DNA from: Pseudoxanthomonas sp.
GTDB lineage: Bacteria > Pseudomonadota > Gammaproteobacteria > Xanthomonadales > Xanthomonadaceae
DNA: 64,000 nt
NCBI RefSeq assembly: GCF_002863005.1
Contig: NZ_PKDG01000013.1
Location: 1-64,000, forward strand
Direction of reading: 5' to 3'
A program made the translations under genes and the position numbers. Numbering within the stretch: position 1 is the first letter of the stretch; every line of letters begins with the position of its first letter. This document shows positions 1-6,448 of this stretch, in pieces. The notes beneath the pieces are model-generated. The model was given only the letters and a program-made list of their open reading frames with translations. It ran no database searches and was not told where the DNA came from.

Positions 1-92
1 GCATTGCTGTAGCGATGGGTGGTTCTGGGGCCCGGCTTTGGCATGGGGACACTCCTGAGGGTTAGGTCAAGGTGTCCACTAAACCGTAGGAA

Positions 93-311
93 CTACCGGT
101 TCGGCTTGAATGAATTGTTAGGCTGCGGGTCAGGGCATCTTGGCTCGCTGTTCTCCGAGGTCACCTTTGGCTTGATGCAAGGATCGCAACAAGTCTTTGG
201 GTCATCAATCAAGATTGCGGGTTGCTCGGGAGGCGGAGGAAGCTCGGATCGCTTAATGGCACAGGCAGAAAGAAACAACGCGAGAAGAACGAACACTGCT
301 CTGGCTGCCAT
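93..311 (-). CDS. Cassette 20: small Cys-rich lipoprotein
   Basis: This 72-residue product starts MAARAVFVLLALFLSAC: a charged N-terminus, a hydrophobic stretch and an LSAC lipobox, so the mature protein should be lipidated at Cys17. Beyond that come a short Pro-rich stretch and a CCDPC cluster; I recognise no family. The reading frame runs into the half attC site and ends there with the attC-encoded tail NNSFKPN followed by R and a stop lying in the non-attC sequence to its left. The ATG at 311 was chosen because the signal peptide begins there. Confidence 0.6.
   Translation of the reverse strand: MAARAVFVLLALFLSACAIKRSELPPPPEQPAILIDDPKTCCDPCIKPKVTSENSEPRCPDPQPNNSFKPNR
97..123 (-). repeat. 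attC 20, right half only
   Basis: Positions 97-123 match the R''-L'' arm of the other sites (GCCTAACAATTCATTCAAGC and on to CCGAACC on the minus strand). Left of 97 the matching L'-R' arm is absent and replaced by unrelated DNA. This is either an insertion into the site or the end of the array. Confidence 0.75.
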
Positions 312-326
312 TTTGGTTCCCCCGCC

Positions 327-387
327 GCCTAACACCTTGAGTTAAGCCGACCCGCGAAGCGGGTTCGGCTTGAACGAATAGTTATGC
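327..387 (-). repeat. attC 19
   Basis: A 61-bp site with minus-strand cores GCATAAC and GTTAGGC. The left arm carries AACTCAAGG, like the aadA-type sites, and the hairpin tip is CCGCTTCGCGG. Confidence 0.9.
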
Positions 388-689
388 GCCAAGGTAAGCC
401 CGAAGCCTGCGGCCTGCAACGGGCCCGGAGCATCCGGGAGCAGGAAATCACTCGCCGCCAGCCCGTAGCAGGGTGGGGCCCGTAAAGACCGAAGCCGACA
501 GCGACGCCGGTCCGCAAGTCGGAAGATCATCCGGAGGCCGTGCGGCGCGAAAACGATGCGTCCGAAGCCGAGTGAAGCGAAGCCAGAAGAGCGCGCCCGG
601 CCGACTTGTATCAACAATCGATCAGCACCGAAGCCGCAGCCACCGCATGATCGAGTGGCAACCGAAGCCGACAACGACCAAAGCCCCAC
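342..689 (-). CDS. Cassette 19: doubtful ORF, probably a non-coding cassette
   Basis: A GTG-initiated frame of 115 codons fills this cassette and ends in the attC-encoded tail YSFKPNPLRGSA. The translation is rich in Arg, Gly, Leu and Cys, has no recognisable motif, and comes largely from repeats of CCGAAGCCGA-like DNA. Other frames are equally open. The cassette may encode no protein. It is recorded because it is the only extended minus-strand frame starting inside the cassette. Confidence 0.2.
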   Translation of the reverse strand: MGLWSLSASVATRSCGGCGFGADRLLIQVGRARSSGFASLGFGRIVFAPHGLRMIFRLADRRRCRLRSLRAPPCYGLAASDFLLPDAPGPLQAAGFGLTLAHNYSFKPNPLRGSA

Positions 690-693
690 CCAC

Positions 694-753
694 GTATAAC
701 ACCGGAATTAAGCCGACCCGCGAAGCGGGTTCGGCTTGAATGAATTGTTAGGC
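694..753 (-). repeat. attC 18
   Basis: A 60-bp site with minus-strand cores GCCTAAC and a variant GTTATAC; the L boxes and hairpin tip are consensus. Confidence 0.9.
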
Positions 754-1019
754 CGCTCCCAGCGAGCCCTGGCAGCTAAGCCCGAGATGCGCTCTGCGGC
801 ACTCAGCAGAACTGACAAGTCCTCTGCAGGTTGCTCGTAAGGATTGCCAATAGTGCCGCACTTGTCATTTCCGATTGAGGCGGATTGCCTGAGATCAAGA
901 AGCCTCTCCACAAAATCTTGGGCGGAGCCAACCACGGGCTCAAGGTGATCAGCCACACGACTAGCCCGATCGGGATACTCGATTCTCAGTTGTTCCCAAA
1001 TTGGCAATGCATCTTGCAT
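708..1019 (-). CDS. Cassette 18: hypothetical protein
   Basis: A 103-residue acidic soluble protein begins MQDALPIWEQL and shows no signal peptide or membrane segment. I recognise no family. The frame passes through the R'' core of its attC and ends after the attC-coded tail PNNSFKPNPLRGSA, so the last 14 residues come from the recombination site. The native protein therefore probably ends near Trp-Glu-Arg. The R'' core of its attC (GCCTAAC) does not match the upstream core (GTTAGAC), unlike most cassettes here. Confidence 0.65.
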   Translation of the reverse strand: MQDALPIWEQLRIEYPDRASRVADHLEPVVGSAQDFVERLLDLRQSASIGNDKCGTIGNPYEQPAEDLSVLLSAAERISGLAARARWERPNNSFKPNPLRGSA

Positions 1020-1023
1020 AGCG

Positions 1024-1083
1024 GTCTAACGCCTGAATTAAGCCGACCCGCGAAGCGGGTTCGGCTTGAATGAATTGTTAGAC
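1024..1083 (-). repeat. attC 17
   Basis: A 60-bp site with matching minus-strand cores GTCTAAC and GTTAGAC; the arms are consensus. Confidence 0.93.
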
Positions 1084-1088
1084 GGCAA

Positions 1089-1670
1089 CTACGTGTACCA
1101 CACAACAACTGCTTGCCCTGCGCTAGCGGCCGCAGCGTAGAGCACACGGAGTTTGCGTAGATTCGGAAGAATGTACGTATCTAGCAAGTCGGTCTCCTCC
1201 ATCCAGTAACCGGGGAACACTTGCATCTCATCCATGAGTTCGGGATCGAGTGCATTCCGAAGGTCGTCATCCTGCAGGGTATGCAAGGCTGCAGAAAGCT
1301 CCTGGACCTGTGCTGGATCAAACACTGCGGCGGGGCCCATGCCGCTGTCGATCACATCTATACGCTTTTCCGATCTGCCCTCAATTGCGACTAAAGGTAG
1401 GTCGACTGGGGCCGCGTCCAATCTAGCGTTGCTCTCAGCAATGAACGCATCATCTAGATCAGGGTCCGACATCACCCGCCAGTTGTGCTCGTCCTCCAGT
1501 CGCTTTGTGCTTGAAGCTAGCCAAGCAATTGGCTCCCATGCCTGATCAACGTCAATCACCTCGGCGCCAGGAAGGCTAGAGATGACTGCACTTGGATCAG
1601 AGCCAGCTCGAACGCTCAGCTGGGAAACTTGTGCAGGTGCAAGCCTTGCGTAGTTTGCAACGATGCTCAC
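1089..1670 (-). CDS. Cassette 17: DUF1877 (YfbM-like) protein
   Basis: This 193-residue protein has the DUF1877/YfbM pattern: an N-terminal MSIVANYARL strand, the VDQAW helix near residue 40, the Asp/Glu-rich middle, an FDPAQVQELSAAL helix, and a C-terminal PNLRKLRVLYAAAASAG helix followed by a VVVWYT strand. The family has no established biochemical role and is common in mobile and toxin-immunity-like settings. The start is GTG, chosen for the AAGGAG sequence 6 nt upstream and the family N-terminus. The stop lies just before the attC, so no attC tail is added. Confidence 0.85.
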   Translation of the reverse strand: MSIVANYARLAPAQVSQLSVRAGSDPSAVISSLPGAEVIDVDQAWEPIAWLASSTKRLEDEHNWRVMSDPDLDDAFIAESNARLDAAPVDLPLVAIEGRSEKRIDVIDSGMGPAAVFDPAQVQELSAALHTLQDDDLRNALDPELMDEMQVFPGYWMEETDLLDTYILPNLRKLRVLYAAAASAGQAVVVWYT

Positions 1671-1684
1671 GAACTCTCCTTGCC

Positions 1685-1744
1685 GTCTAACACCGGAATT
1701 AAGCCGACCCGCGAAGCGGGTTCGGCTTGAATGATTTGTTAGGC
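1685..1744 (-). repeat. attC 16
   Basis: A 60-bp site with minus-strand cores GCCTAAC and GTTAGAC. One arm base differs (AAATCATTC instead of AATTCATTC). Confidence 0.93.
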
Positions 1745-2023
1745 GTCATCGCCGCCCGCGGGATTCTTGTCATACCAAGACTCAGAGTGAACTTCACGCT
1801 TGGCGTCCGCAATCAAAGACTCAAGCTGCGCCACAGGGACTCGAACGCTACTGCCTGATACCGCCATCTCAAAGAACAGTGTGTCATCTGCCTCATCGGC
1901 CAAAAAGCTTGCGAAGTAGCGTTCTTGGCCTTCGATCTCGCACGAGAGCTCAAGCCTCATGCCTTCACCGTGCAGTGCAGCCCAAGTAGCCTTGATCTCT
2001 TTCACGCAAGACGATGCCTCCAT
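1739..2023 (-). CDS. Cassette 16: hypothetical protein
   Basis: A 94-residue acidic cytosolic protein begins MEASSCVKEIKATW. Its pattern of short strands (RLELSCEIEGQERYFASFL) and a C-terminal helix suggests a small alpha/beta fold; no family is recognised. The stop codon TAA is the TAA within the R'' core GCCTAAC of its own attC, so gene end and recombination site overlap by design. Confidence 0.65.
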   Translation of the reverse strand: MEASSCVKEIKATWAALHGEGMRLELSCEIEGQERYFASFLADEADDTLFFEMAVSGSSVRVPVAQLESLIADAKREVHSESWYDKNPAGGDDA

Positions 2024-2026
2024 GAC

Positions 2027-2086
2027 GCCTAACCCCTGAATTAAGCCGACCCGCGAAGCGGGTTCGGCTTGAATGAATTGTTAGCC
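2027..2086 (-). repeat. attC 15
   Basis: A 60-bp site with minus-strand cores GGCTAAC and GTTAGGC; the arms are consensus apart from a CAGGG variant near R'. Confidence 0.93.
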
Positions 2087-2511
2087 CCAACCTCATGTGG
2101 CCAAGTTGGCTCGCGCTGGATTGGAAAGACGATCTCTAGCAAAGGAACATCAACCTGTGACTTGGAATCGATATCCAGAATCAGGGGCCATGATCGCTCC
2201 GAATCAGTGTAAGCGGATACGGACACTCTCTTAAGAACACCTTTGCAGCTGTCGCCTCGTAAAGCAGAATGGCCCGAGTATGTGTTAAAGCTGATAGGAA
2301 TGGAGTAGCGGCCTGCTGAATCCGTGAGCGACATGGCGGGACCACTTGGCATGGAGTTCTCCGACCAAGCAACGCCCACTAGTGCAGATTTGACAGGATT
2401 GCCTTGCTTGTCTGCGACAGATCCAGAAAAGACAAGGAATCTATCGCCACACTTTGCAGCCAAGGGCGCGATAGGCGCCCAGAAAAGCATCAGAAGGACG
2501 ATAACTTTCAT
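2041..2511 (-). CDS. Cassette 15: exported protein with carboxypeptidase-regulatory-like domain
   Basis: The 156-residue product starts MKVIVLLMLFWAPIAPLAAKC, a signal peptide probably cleaved after ALA (a Cys soon follows but there is no clean lipobox). Residues 30-90 carry the signature of a carboxypeptidase-regulatory-like beta sandwich: FSGSVADKQGNPVKSALVGV, then SLTDSAGRYSIPI. Such domains usually sit on surface or periplasmic proteins. An in-frame upstream start (4 codons) lies within the preceding core site and is less likely. The C-terminus reads into the attC and ends NNSFKPNPLRGSA. Confidence 0.75.
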   Translation of the reverse strand: MKVIVLLMLFWAPIAPLAAKCGDRFLVFSGSVADKQGNPVKSALVGVAWSENSMPSGPAMSLTDSAGRYSIPISFNTYSGHSALRGDSCKGVLKRVSVSAYTDSERSWPLILDIDSKSQVDVPLLEIVFPIQREPTWPHEVGANNSFKPNPLRGSA

Positions 2512-2514
2512 TGG

Positions 2515-2574
2515 GGCTAACACCGGAATTAAGCCGACCCGCGAAGCGGGTTCGGCTTGAATGAATTGTTAGGC
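2515..2574 (-). repeat. attC 14
   Basis: A 60-bp site with minus-strand cores GCCTAAC and GTTAGCC; the arms are consensus. Confidence 0.93.
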
Positions 2575-2799
2575 CGACCAGTCGATCTGCCAGCCCGACT
2601 CCGCAAAGAACTGTTGCAGATCATTGCGGCTATCAACCCACGAATCAAAGCCTCGACGCTCGTTGGGGCCCTCTGAGCCATCCCACCACTCGTGAATCAG
2701 AAAGCCACCGGTGTCGTCCGCGTCATCAGCGACCCTGACTCGGTGAGCCACTTTGCCGCTGTTGAGGATGCTGCCGACAACGTTGATGGGGATCTTCAT
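2569..2799 (-). CDS. Cassette 14: hypothetical protein
   Basis: A 76-residue acidic, Trp-rich soluble protein starts MKIPINVVGSILNSGKVAHR. Features visible are the GGFLIHEWWDG segment near residue 35 and two closing Trp residues. I recognise no family. The stop is the TAA inside the attC R'' core, the commonest arrangement in this array. Confidence 0.65.
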   Translation of the reverse strand: MKIPINVVGSILNSGKVAHRVRVADDADDTGGFLIHEWWDGSEGPNERRGFDSWVDSRNDLQQFFAESGWQIDWSA

Positions 2800-2803
2800 G
2801 GCG

Positions 2804-2863
2804 GCCTAACACCAGAATTAAGCCGACCCGCGAAGCGGGTTCGGCTTGAATGAATTGTTAGGC
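2804..2863 (-). repeat. attC 13
   Basis: A 60-bp site with minus-strand cores GCCTAAC and GTTAGGC; the arms are consensus. Confidence 0.93.
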
Positions 2864-3142
2864 CGCAACCGACAAAACGCGACCTATCCCTTTGTTACCA
2901 TTCTCCCAGACTGTGAAATTAGAACCCACAGGAAAGTGCTTAAGTGCATCTGGAACTAGTAGCTGCACCGTGGCATGAAAGGTATCGCCGGGTCCAGGAC
3001 TGTCCGCAAAAGTAAGGCGGGCAGACCAGTGCTCGTTGCCGATGCCAAGAATGGTGCGCCACTTACCAGATGCCAACGGAGTTGATCGACTACCGGTCTC
3101 AATCGGAAGAAGATGGATCTCGGCAACAAAGTGAGCTTTCAT
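2858..3142 (-). CDS. Cassette 13: stand-alone EF-Tu domain III-like protein
   Basis: The 94-residue protein matches the third (C-terminal beta-barrel) domain of elongation factor Tu almost end to end. It has FVAEIHLLPIETGSRSTPL where EF-Tu has F-x-A/S-E-V-x-x-L-x-x-x-E-G-G-R-x-T-P. It then has PGDTFHATVQLLVPDAL (EF-Tu: PGDN, then a TV-L-x-x-P-I-A strand) and NFTVWENGNKGIGRVLSV (EF-Tu: FAIREGGRTVGAGVV). No GTPase domain is present. In EF-Tu this barrel contacts tRNA and EF-Ts; what a free copy does is unknown. The stop codon is the TAA of the attC core. Confidence 0.75.
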   Translation of the reverse strand: MKAHFVAEIHLLPIETGSRSTPLASGKWRTILGIGNEHWSARLTFADSPGPGDTFHATVQLLVPDALKHFPVGSNFTVWENGNKGIGRVLSVAA

Positions 3143-3146
3143 TGCG

Positions 3147-3206
3147 GCCTAACACCAGAATTAAGCCGACCCGCGAAGCGGGTTCGGCTTGAATGAATTG
3201 TTAGAC
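3147..3206 (-). repeat. attC 12
   Basis: A 60-bp site with minus-strand cores GTCTAAC and GTTAGGC; the arms are consensus. Confidence 0.93.
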
Positions 3207-3210
3207 CGCA

Positions 3211-3483
3211 TCATGACCACCACCGACGGTCCTCTGGATACTCAGCCCTGACATCCACATCCGAAGGGCCGTGACACTTTATATCCCAAGCCTCTTCAGG
3301 AGTCAGGATCCGCACGCCACACATGCGTAGATCACAAGAGCGGGGCTGAGAGCCGTCTATAAGCGATATACCCCAGACCTCGCCGTCGCCGCTGCCCACA
3401 CAAAGGCACGGATGAAAAGCGCAGTCCTCGTAGATCTCGCCGGGAGAGATGATGAGATCACCGAATTTGTCCCGATCTTCCAT
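3211..3483 (-). CDS. Cassette 12: Cys-containing hypothetical protein
   Basis: A 90-residue protein from MEDRDKFGDLIISPGEIY has five Cys residues in DCAFHPCLC, SCDLRMC and KC contexts, plus a GISLIDGSQPR segment. The spacing could bind a metal or form disulphides, but there is no signal peptide. I know similar sequences only as unnamed cassette-type proteins. The ATG at 3483 was preferred over one four codons upstream that falls inside the core site. The stop is a few bases before the attC. Confidence 0.65.
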   Translation of the reverse strand: MEDRDKFGDLIISPGEIYEDCAFHPCLCVGSGDGEVWGISLIDGSQPRSCDLRMCGVRILTPEEAWDIKCHGPSDVDVRAEYPEDRRWWS

Positions 3484-3486
3484 GCG

Positions 3487-3546
3487 GTCTAACACCAGAA
3501 TTAAGCCAACCCGCGAAGCGGGTTCGGCTTGAATGAATTGTTAGCG
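3487..3546 (-). repeat. attC 11
   Basis: A 60-bp site with minus-strand cores CGCTAAC and GTTAGAC. One L-box base differs (GCCAACC instead of GCCGACC on the plus strand), which introduces a mismatch in the stem. Confidence 0.92.
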
Positions 3547-3547
3547 C

Positions 3548-3964
3548 TCAAGGCGAAATCCTTGCGTCAACAAAGAAGACTGCTCTCAGTCTCTCGCTGC
3601 ACTCAGCTTTGTCAGCCTTAATGGTATCGGCCTGCCATTGAGGGCTGACCGGAGTAATGGCCACAATCTGAGAAGGATTGACTCCGTGCTGGAGTAGGAA
3701 CGTCCTGGCCGCGATTGCTCTCTGGAACCATAGCTCGTTAGCTCCTTCCTCAGTTGTGCACGCGCTACCCTCTATCCGCGCCCGAATCTCGGGGTTGCGC
3801 AACATCAGATCTGCACCTTCGTGGAGGATTGCTATTGAGTCGGGCCTCAATGTCGCACTGTTAGGGTCAAAGTTTATCCGATGAAATCTAATCTCACCCT
3901 CCGCTTCCACAGAAGAAGCGAGCGCAAGTACAGCCAAAGTCCATTTTGTTGCTCTCAGACCCAT
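3548..3964 (-). CDS. Cassette 11: exported OmpA-like domain protein
   Basis: The 138-residue product has an N-terminal signal peptide (MGLRATKWTLAVLALASSVEA) and then an OmpA C-terminal, peptidoglycan-binding type domain. It shows HRINFDPNSATLRPDSIAIL, then a helix with LMLRNPEIRARIEGSACTTE, then the RAIAARTFLLQHGVNPSQIV helix-strand unit. In the family an Asp and an Arg in these positions hold diaminopimelate. The protein is barely longer than the domain, so it would be a free periplasmic OmpA-like module. The stop lies just outside the attC. Confidence 0.8.
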   Translation of the reverse strand: MGLRATKWTLAVLALASSVEAEGEIRFHRINFDPNSATLRPDSIAILHEGADLMLRNPEIRARIEGSACTTEEGANELWFQRAIAARTFLLQHGVNPSQIVAITPVSPQWQADTIKADKAECSERLRAVFFVDARISP

Positions 3965-3981
3965 CTGAAATCTCCATTGAG

Positions 3982-4096
3982 CGCTAACGCCTGAATTAAG
4001 CCGACCCGCACTGGGTTGGCACCGAAGCCGATATTACCCAGAACGAACCGAAGTTAGGAAACCTGATGCGGGTTCGGCTTGAATGAATTGTTAGCC
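3982..4096 (-). repeat. attC 10, long variant (115 bp)
   Basis: The outer arms and cores (minus strand GGCTAAC and GTTAGCG) match the other sites. The usual CCGCTTCGCGG tip is replaced by about 60 bp of extra sequence that contains its own hairpin (CTGGGT at 4011-4016 with ACCCAG at 4036-4041). This is an enlarged variable terminal structure. Confidence 0.88.
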
Positions 4097-4097
4097 G

Positions 4098-4634
4098 TCA
4101 TTGGCCCACCCTTTTCCATTCCGAAGACATGCGCTGGCTATGTAAGAGCTCCTCTAGCGCCCACACTTGGTAAGGCGCTACTTGGCCATAGTCCCTGACA
4201 GTCCAGCGGCCGTCTTTACCTGTCACGGTAATCTCGGCTGAGTAGTCATCTCTCCACTGGCCTGCGTACTCGGATTGGTCCGATGCGGACTGGGCTGCGT
4301 GCACCAACTGTGCAAGTCGAGCAAAGTCTCTCAAGTTGATATGCGCCGAGTATTTAATGGATTTTTCTGGTAACAGATAATCGTCGGTCAGAAATGCCTC
4401 TCCATTACGGTAGAAGGTCACTGAGTACACAGGACATCCTCCTAAGCATGGGCCGCGCTCTAGCTTGATGCTGTCGTACGGGATGAGGCTGGTCACATGT
4501 TGCGTATCCAGAATCGCGGGAGTCGACGAGATTGCTTGTTGCAGTTCGCTCCATGATGTAGTGGAAGGAGGTGCAGGTTCCTTCTGGCAGCCGGCCAGGA
4601 GCGCCGATACTAGGATTACAAGGAGTTTTTGCAT
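4098..4634 (-). CDS. Cassette 10: DUF6438 lipoprotein
   Basis: The 178-residue product begins MQKLLVILVSALLAGC, a lipoprotein signal with an LLAGC lipobox (Cys16). The body has the DUF6438 hallmark ERGPCLGGCPVYSVTFYRNG (C-x-G-x-CPVY) followed by an acidic beta-rich region. Members are exported proteins of unknown role. An in-frame start four codons upstream is possible, but the lipobox fixes the mature N-terminus. The stop is immediately before the long 115-bp attC. Confidence 0.8.
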   Translation of the reverse strand: MQKLLVILVSALLAGCQKEPAPPSTTSWSELQQAISSTPAILDTQHVTSLIPYDSIKLERGPCLGGCPVYSVTFYRNGEAFLTDDYLLPEKSIKYSAHINLRDFARLAQLVHAAQSASDQSEYAGQWRDDYSAEITVTGKDGRWTVRDYGQVAPYQVWALEELLHSQRMSSEWKRVGQ

Positions 4635-4637
4635 GAC

Positions 4638-4697
4638 GGCTAACACCAGAATTAAGCCGACCCGCGAAGCGGGTTCGGCTTGAATGAATTGTTAGCG
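4638..4697 (-). repeat. attC 9
   Basis: A 60-bp site with minus-strand cores CGCTAAC and GTTAGCC; the arms are consensus. Confidence 0.93.
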
Positions 4698-5063
4698 CCC
4701 ATGACAGGGAACTGCGTGCGTGGTCTCAATATAGCCAATTTCACTGCGGTAGTTGCCCAGCCCGACTCGGTCCGGTCCAAATGCAATGAACTTGCCAGAT
4801 ACTGCAATGCAATGGGTGGCGGAGTTGCGCAATTTGGCCACGAGCGTAACTGGGGCAACGACGTCGAGGCAGCTGCCTGTCGGGTCGCCGGCGTGACCGG
4901 CTGGACAGAGGTATAGAAGCGACTCTCCGAGGTCACTGAAGATCGGTGTGCCGGAAATCTGCAAGGTGCTGTCGTCACGCGCGCTTAAATCTGTATCCAA
5001 TGAGGCTGGCGCGTAGCTGGTACATCCGGCTGGCAACATCAGTAGCAGAAGAGCTCGCTTCAT
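4692..5063 (-). CDS. Cassette 9: lipoprotein
   Basis: A 123-residue product starts MKRALLLLMLPAGCTSYAPA, with a short lipoprotein signal and a PAGC lipobox. The mature part has four more Cys (YLCPAGHAG, GSCLDVV, THCIAV, VPCHGR), probably paired in the periplasm. No family is recognised. Its stop is the TAA in the CGCTAAC core of its attC. Confidence 0.7.
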   Translation of the reverse strand: MKRALLLLMLPAGCTSYAPASLDTDLSARDDSTLQISGTPIFSDLGESLLYLCPAGHAGDPTGSCLDVVAPVTLVAKLRNSATHCIAVSGKFIAFGPDRVGLGNYRSEIGYIETTHAVPCHGR

Positions 5064-5066
5064 GGG

Positions 5067-5127
5067 CGCTAACACCTTGAGTTAAGCCGACCCGCGGAGC
5101 GGGTTCGGCTTGAATGATTTGTTAGGC
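5067..5127 (-). repeat. attC 8
   Basis: A 61-bp site with minus-strand cores GCCTAAC and GTTAGCG. The hairpin tip is CCGCTCCGCGG and the left arm carries AACTCAAGG. Confidence 0.92.
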
Positions 5128-5520
5128 CTCTCCCGCGGTACGTGCACTGTACTCGCGCCATGACCTAATGCCTGAGAAAGGATCTTTGTCTAGGAATTCT
5201 GCAGTTGACATATCAATTGCCCGCCAGCCATTAGTGCTGCAAAACGATAGTATCTTGGGAACAATCTGATCTGACGCACGCACGTGGAGCATAAGACTCT
5301 CCGCTGGGTCCGAGTCACCCAGGTTGAACTCAACTGATCCGGCGCTACTGTCAAAGACGCCCCATGCGGGATCTGACCAGTCTGCTCCAGGGAAACTCGA
5401 TGAGATGGCATCCCGCACTGCCAGGAGAGGTCCGAGCGGAAGGCTATCTCCGTCATCGGGTACATCCGATATATCGTCGTACCGACGGCTAAAGCGCTGC
5501 ACCAATACATCCCAACTCAC
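5122..5520 (-). CDS. Cassette 8: MSWD-type hypothetical protein
   Basis: A 132-residue soluble acidic protein starts (GTG) MSWDVLVQRF and contains FPGADWSDPAWGVFDSSAGS, a stretch ending VEFNLGDSDP, and a VRASDQIVPKILSFCSTNGW helix. It resembles a widespread but unnamed bacterial family beginning MSWD that I know only as hypothetical. A GGAGA sequence 5-6 nt before the GTG supports the start. The stop is the TAA in the attC core. Confidence 0.7.
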   Translation of the reverse strand: MSWDVLVQRFSRRYDDISDVPDDGDSLPLGPLLAVRDAISSSFPGADWSDPAWGVFDSSAGSVEFNLGDSDPAESLMLHVRASDQIVPKILSFCSTNGWRAIDMSTAEFLDKDPFSGIRSWREYSARTAGEA

Positions 5521-5536
5521 GGTTGTCTCCAGAGAG

Positions 5537-5596
5537 GCCTAACACCGGAATTAAGCCGACCCGCGAAGCGGGTTCGGCTTGAATGAATTGTTAGGT
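5537..5596 (-). repeat. attC 7
   Basis: A 60-bp site with minus-strand cores ACCTAAC and GTTAGGC; the arms are consensus. Confidence 0.93.
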
Positions 5597-5626
5597 GTGC
5601 TTTGTCCGCAAGTCATGAACTCAGCC

Positions 5627-5845
5627 TCACCCTGCCCGGAATGCCCGCTGCTTTGCCGGAATGCCATGAACCTTCTCCCTAATCCCCTCTAGGATTACCA
5701 ATCGTTTGAAAAACGACTTGCGGCCTTGAGATGTTTCGCCGTTCTCGTAACCCCAGAGGCAGCGTCCAATCTCATGATTGAGATCGCTCAACGGCAAAGC
5801 TGCCAGCACGTCCGGATCTTGCTCCTTGATGGTTGGGGTTGCCAT
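5627..5845 (-). CDS. Cassette 7: small basic helical protein
   Basis: A 72-residue protein begins MATPTIKEQDPDVLAALPL, continues through LSDLNHEIGRCLWGYENG, and ends in a basic helix (KSFFKRLVILEGIREKVHGI). It looks wholly helical and soluble. I recognise no named family. This cassette's attC R'' core (ACCTAAC) does not match the core upstream (GTTAGGC), so it may have been joined by an imprecise event. Confidence 0.65.
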   Translation of the reverse strand: MATPTIKEQDPDVLAALPLSDLNHEIGRCLWGYENGETSQGRKSFFKRLVILEGIREKVHGIPAKQRAFRAG

Positions 5846-5850
5846 TGCAC

Positions 5851-5910
5851 GCCTAACACCGGAATTAAGCCGACCCGCGAAGCGGGTTCGGCTTGAATGA
5901 ATTGTTAGGT
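5851..5910 (-). repeat. attC 6
   Basis: A 60-bp site with minus-strand cores ACCTAAC and GTTAGGC; the arms are consensus. Confidence 0.93.
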
Positions 5911-6381
5911 GCCGCCCGCGACCTGTCCAAGGACTGGTTGGGCTGCACGAAACTCTGAGGTTGCCTGATGATGCCAGGGAAACAAGCCGGAACGAGATGG
6001 CCAAACAATCTGATAGAGCGGGAAGTTGTTGCCCAAGTAGTACCAGCGGGCATAACCGACGTGCTCGCGGTACTCTGAGAACGGGACCTCAGCAAAACAG
6101 CAGGAATACTGGTTGAGAAGGGCATCAGTTGGTTTGGACAAGTCGAGTGGAGCCCCAGCCTTTGCAGCGTCAGCGGCGATCGCGAGGATCTGGTGTGAGA
6201 CTTTTGAAGGCAAGCCAAAGATGATGAGCTCGGGATGCCCGTAAGTTTGATGCAGGCCAATCGTAAAAGAGTACTCGACGTGCTCGCCCTCGGCCACGAT
6301 GTTGACGCAGTGCCATCCATGCTCGGCAATGTCGTCAATGACTTTCTGCTCGCTTTTGTCCTCGCCAACTGTGCGAACCAT
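5905..6381 (-). CDS. Cassette 6: DUF4262 protein
   Basis: The 158-residue protein has the DUF4262 signature: a helix (KVIDDIAEHGWHCVNIV), then EYSFTIGLHQTYGHPELIIF with GLPSKVSHQIL, and a closing aromatic strand region (YARWYYLGNNFPLYQIVW). DUF4262 proteins have no proven function; the H-P-E-L motif is invariant. The ATG at 6381 is preferred over an in-frame GTG three codons upstream that overlaps the core site. The stop is the TAA of the attC core. Confidence 0.85.
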   Translation of the reverse strand: MVRTVGEDKSEQKVIDDIAEHGWHCVNIVAEGEHVEYSFTIGLHQTYGHPELIIFGLPSKVSHQILAIAADAAKAGAPLDLSKPTDALLNQYSCCFAEVPFSEYREHVGYARWYYLGNNFPLYQIVWPSRSGLFPWHHQATSEFRAAQPVLGQVAGGT

Positions 6382-6388
6382 GTGCGGC

Positions 6389-6448
6389 ACCTAACACCAG
6401 AATTAAGCCGACCCGCGAAGCGGGTTCGGCTTGAATGAATTGTTAGGC
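6389..6448 (-). repeat. attC 5
   Basis: A 60-bp site with minus-strand cores GCCTAAC and GTTAGGT; the arms are consensus. Confidence 0.93.

Noticed and set aside
473-739. Plus-strand frame in cassette 19
   Set aside because: It runs through an attC on the wrong strand, is made of repeat DNA and has no ribosome site.
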